64,000 nt of DNA from Pedobacter sp. SYP-B3415 (GTDB taxonomy: Bacteria; Bacteroidota; Bacteroidia; Sphingobacteriales; Sphingobacteriaceae). Made by a program: the position numbers and the translations under genes. A model generated the notes under the pieces. That model searched no databases. It had not been told where the DNA came from and saw only the letters and a list, made by a program, of their open reading frames with translations. Of this stretch, positions 61,668-64,000 are shown in pieces. The first letter of the stretch is position 1. Each line of letters begins with the position of its first letter. The stretch lies in the NCBI RefSeq assembly GCF_004138205.1, contig NZ_RXNQ01000007.1, positions 1 through 64,000 on the forward strand. The letters run 5' to 3'.

Positions 61668-61886
61668 ATGAAGAAGTTAACCGTTTCATTTTTAATGCTT
61701 CTGCTTACTATTCCGGCACTTGCGCAGGAAGCCGGTATCGAAATGGCCGATGGCCTTCGCGCGTCAGGCAAAATTTATGTGGTTGTGATCTGTGTACTCG
61801 TTGTACTCTTTGGGCTCCTCACTTTCCTCTTCGCACTCGACAGGCGATTAAAAAAATTAGAAAAAAATTCTTCGGGTAAAATCTAA
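61668..61886 (+). CDS. ccmD: CcmD-like small membrane protein
   Basis: A 72-residue protein with an N-terminal signal-like segment (MKKLTVSFLMLLLTIPALAQ) and one membrane helix (VVVICVLVVLFGLLTFLFAL), followed by a basic tail (DRRLKKLEK). This is the Bacteroidota form of CcmD, identified mainly by its position after ccmC. It would hold CcmC and CcmE together during heme transfer. It ends the ccmBCD transcript; no ccmE gene follows. Confidence 0.75.
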   Translation: MKKLTVSFLMLLLTIPALAQEAGIEMADGLRASGKIYVVVICVLVVLFGLLTFLFALDRRLKKLEKNSSGKI

Positions 61887-61980
61887 TTTTAAAGCTTCCA
61901 AGGCTATTTTTTGCAGCTTGATGCGTTTAGTGTCTGTGGTACACTAAGTGGTATGCTGTTTGCATTATTCATTCTTTTTA

Positions 61981-61994
61981 GTGCAATTTTGCAC
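61981..61994. promoter_or_regulatory. palindrome upstream of glutamate dehydrogenase
   Basis: GTGCAATTTTGCAC is an inverted repeat (GTGCAA and TTGCAC around TT). Its inner part CAATTTTG resembles a -7 box, 45 bases before the ATG at 62037. It may be a regulator site laid over the promoter. Confidence 0.45.
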
Positions 61995-62036
61995 CCGTTA
62001 ACACAAAAACTTATCTATTCATTATAAAAACTTGCA

Positions 62037-63458
62037 ATGGCTACTTTAGCAGAAGAGACTCATTTTTTTACAGACGTCTGTAAAAATTTTGACAGCGCGG
62101 CCCGGTTTACCTCCCATCCGGAAGGTTTATTGAGTCAAATTAAAGCATGTAACAGCGTTTACCGTTTTCAGTTCCCGATCAGAAGGGGAAACGGGTTTGA
62201 AGTGATCGATGCCTGGCGGGTGGAACACTCGCACCATATGAACCCGACCAAAGGGGGGATCCGGTATAGCGATATGGTCAATGAAGATGAGGTAATGGCC
62301 CTTGCAGCCCTGATGACCTATAAATGTGCCATCGTAAACGTCCCTTTTGGCGGTGCAAAAGGCGGTATCAAGATCAATACAAAAAACTATACGATCGGCG
62401 AACTTGAGACCATCACCAGGCGGTACACCACTGAACTGATCAAGAAAAATTTTATTGGTCCGGCAGTCGATGTTCCCGCACCAGACTATGGTTCGGGCGA
62501 ACGCGAAATGAGCTGGATTGCTGATACCTATATGACCATGAATCCTGGTCAGCTTGATGCGCTTGGTTGTGTAACCGGTAAGCCCATCGCACTGCATGGT
62601 ATACGCGGTCGTAAAGAAGCAACAGGAAGGGGCGTGGCCTATGCCGTGCGCGAATGCGTCAATGTTCCCGAAGACATGCAGAAACTTGGCCTGACCACCG
62701 GCCTGGGCGATAAACGTGTCATTGTTCAGGGGCTTGGTAATGTGGGTTATCATTCCGCAAAATTCCTCGCGGAATTCGGTGCAACGATTGTTGGTCTTTG
62801 CGAATTTGAAGGTGCTATCTACAATGCCAACGGACTGAATGTGGATGAGGTTTTCGCTCACCGCAAAAATACCGGGTCTATTCTTGGATTTCCCGGAGCA
62901 ACCGAATTCAAAAATTCTATGGAAGGCCTGGAGCAGGATTGTGATATCCTAGTCCCTGCCGCCCTCGAAAATCAATTTACGGAAGCGAACATTCGGAACA
63001 TCAAAGCCAAAATCATCGCTGAGGGCGCAAATGGTCCAACCACACCTGAAGCAGAAGCGATCTTTACAGAGATGGGCGGTATCATTATCCCCGACATGTA
63101 TTGTAATGCCGGTGGTGTTACCGTTTCTTATTTTGAATGGCTTAAAAACCTGTCGCACGTTGCGTTTGGTCGTATGGAAAACAGGTATGCTGAAAACTCA
63201 AATGCCAACCTGATCAATACGCTCGAATCGCTTACAGGCAAAACCATTCCATCAGAGCACAGACTCATGATCGTGAAAGGCGCCTCTGAGATGGAACTTG
63301 TAAACTCGGGCTTAGAGGATACGATGATCCATTCTTATCACGAAATCAGAGAAACACTTAAGATTAAGCCAGCAACTGAAACGTTGCGCACAGCGGCTTT
63401 TGTCAATTCAATTGATAAGATCGCTGTATCTTATATGAACCTTGGCGTTTGGCCTTAA
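62037..63458 (+). CDS. glutamate dehydrogenase (Glu/Leu/Phe/Val family)
   Basis: A 473-residue cytosolic enzyme that interconverts glutamate with 2-oxoglutarate and ammonia, using NAD(P). The dimerisation and catalytic domain contains NPTKGGIRYSDMVNEDEVMALAALMTYKCAIVNVPFGGAKGGI with the catalytic and substrate Lys residues. The GSGEREMSWI and ATGRGV segments and the dinucleotide site VQGLGNVGYHSAKFLAE follow. The length is closer to the larger hexameric forms than to the 410-residue ones. Coenzyme preference is not decided. A palindrome lies upstream and a terminator downstream. Confidence 0.95.
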   Translation: MATLAEETHFFTDVCKNFDSAARFTSHPEGLLSQIKACNSVYRFQFPIRRGNGFEVIDAWRVEHSHHMNPTKGGIRYSDMVNEDEVMALAALMTYKCAIVNVPFGGAKGGIKINTKNYTIGELETITRRYTTELIKKNFIGPAVDVPAPDYGSGEREMSWIADTYMTMNPGQLDALGCVTGKPIALHGIRGRKEATGRGVAYAVRECVNVPEDMQKLGLTTGLGDKRVIVQGLGNVGYHSAKFLAEFGATIVGLCEFEGAIYNANGLNVDEVFAHRKNTGSILGFPGATEFKNSMEGLEQDCDILVPAALENQFTEANIRNIKAKIIAEGANGPTTPEAEAIFTEMGGIIIPDMYCNAGGVTVSYFEWLKNLSHVAFGRMENRYAENSNANLINTLESLTGKTIPSEHRLMIVKGASEMELVNSGLEDTMIHSYHEIRETLKIKPATETLRTAAFVNSIDKIAVSYMNLGVWP

Positions 63459-63476
63459 CTTAAAAAGTGTACATAG

Positions 63477-63508
63477 AAAAACCGGGGCAGTAAGTCCCGG
63501 TTTTTTTT
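63477..63508 (+). terminator. terminator of glutamate dehydrogenase
   Basis: An AAACCGGG / CCCGGTTT stem is followed by an extended T-run. It lies just after the stop and before the antitoxin operator region. Confidence 0.85.
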
Positions 63509-63524
63509 TAAATACTATTTTAAA

Positions 63525-63561
63525 AGTATAATTTTATACATATATTAGTATAATTTTATAC
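63525..63561. repeat. tandem palindromic operator upstream of the antitoxin gene
   Basis: Two exact copies of AGTATAATTTTATAC occur at 63525-63539 and 63547-63561. Each contains the near-palindrome GTATAA-TT-TTATAC. Their starts are 22 bases apart, about two helical turns, so two dimers could bind the same DNA face. They lie just before the ATG at 63576. This is the layout expected for autoregulation by an antitoxin. Confidence 0.72.
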
Positions 63562-63575
63562 TTTTTATTTTAGTC

Positions 63576-64000
63576 ATGGGAAAAACGATACATGCAATCA
63601 AAAGGCTAAAGCAAGATGACGCAGACCTGAAAGATCTGGATAACTTTGAAAAAATTGAAGCTGTTAAGTCTGGTGTGAGCAAGGAAAGGCTTGTTTCTTT
63701 TAAACATATAATTGGTATAGACTATGACAGCCTCTCGTTTGTTTTGGGAACCACAAAAGCTACACTTCATAAAAAGCAGGAAGGCGAGCGTTTTGGCCCG
63801 GCTGTAAGCGAAAAGATCATTGCGCTCATGGATGTATTTCGATATGGGTACGAAGTTTTTGAAGAAAACGCTTCTTTCAACAAATGGGTTCAGACTCCAA
63901 ACAGGGCTTTGGGCGGGGAAGTTCCACTAAAACTGATGGATACTTTTTTCGGTATGCAGGAAGTGAAAAACCTGATAGGCCGTATTGAACATGGAGTTTA
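63576..64000 (+). CDS. Xre/MbcA/ParS-family (DUF2384) antitoxin, partial
   Basis: Reading frame of 141 codons to the window end with no stop. The N-terminal half (KRLKQDDADLKDLDNFEKIE, then VSKERLVSFKHIIGIDYDSLSF) looks like the Xre-type helix-turn-helix region. The C-terminal part VPLKLMDTFFGMQEVKNLIGRIEHG is the MbcA/ParS/Xre toxin-binding domain (DUF2384), in which such a motif ends the protein. The last codons are cut at the window edge. In this family the antitoxin normally precedes a RES-domain toxin gene that attacks NAD or related compounds; it would lie beyond the window. The tandem palindromes upstream suit self-repression. Confidence 0.78.
   Translation, partial: MGKTIHAIKRLKQDDADLKDLDNFEKIEAVKSGVSKERLVSFKHIIGIDYDSLSFVLGTTKATLHKKQEGERFGPAVSEKIIALMDVFRYGYEVFEENASFNKWVQTPNRALGGEVPLKLMDTFFGMQEVKNLIGRIEHGV

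Noticed and set aside
1-64000. CRISPR arrays, tRNA genes, intact insertion sequences or prophage genes
   Set aside because: Looked for in both strands; no regularly spaced repeats, cloverleaf-like sequences, transposases or phage structural genes other than VgrG were recognised.

Overview
This window is a stretch of Bacteroidota chromosome, most likely from a member of the Sphingobacteriaceae or Chitinophagaceae. Four things point there. Recognisable promoters have the Bacteroidota -7 element TAnnTTTG, and Shine-Dalgarno sequences are mostly absent. The gene families are typical of the phylum: gldC, DUF4783 beside nadC, DUF4397 and DUF1080 proteins, a PafA-like phosphatase, a fused IcmF mutase and single-chain glycyl-tRNA synthetase. 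Signal peptides often end in AQ, and lipoboxes are frequent. The genus is an inference. The window opens on the 3' end of a 5S rRNA and closes inside a Xre/MbcA/ParS-type antitoxin gene.

Layout. 1-7100: 5S rRNA tail, acyl-ACP desaturase, a DUF1080 protein, isobutyryl-CoA mutase icmF and a PafA-like phosphatase. 7159-16534: folC preceded by a six-gene envelope cluster on the minus strand (large TPR protein, plug-less TonB-receptor-like barrel, HU-CCDC81/SPOR protein, ExbB, ExbD, TonB). It looks like a dedicated proton-driven trans-envelope machine, Tol-Pal-like in logic. 16709-18742: pyrR-pyrB and a VOC protein. 19188-26823: the accessory highlight, an orphan type VI secretion effector cluster on the minus strand. 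It holds vgrG, a DUF2931-like protein, a Tle1/DUF2235 phospholipase-type effector, an unknown cytoplasmic protein, a PAAR-like (DUF4280) protein with a SleB-like hydrolase domain, and an exported protein overlapping it by 4 bp that is a good immunity candidate. No structural T6SS genes lie in the window.

27044-46000: mostly housekeeping and envelope genes. These are a PRA-PH/MazG-like hydrolase, rpsA, a DUF1080 protein, cmk, arfB, an LpxR-like protein, lon, a TPR protein, a lipoprotein, gpmI, DUF4783-nadC-plsY, an M48 peptidase, glyS, a GDPD and three small outer-membrane barrels. 46140-52350: dnaN, two DUF4397 lipoproteins, a DedA protein, an S1/P1-nuclease or phospholipase C family protein and an HscA-like Hsp70. 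52490-54616: a tetR / small protein / MFS efflux-type operon. 54613-63458: DUF3810-pyrC, a DEAD-box helicase operon with gldC, ogt, the ccmB-ccmC-ccmD heme export/cytochrome c maturation genes and a glutamate dehydrogenase. 63576-end: an antitoxin gene with a tandem palindromic operator.

No tRNA, CRISPR array, intact insertion sequence, prophage or replication origin was recognised. Several start codons were moved from the longest reading frame because a -7 promoter element or a signal peptide decides the start. Three genes appear to begin with TTG or GTG.
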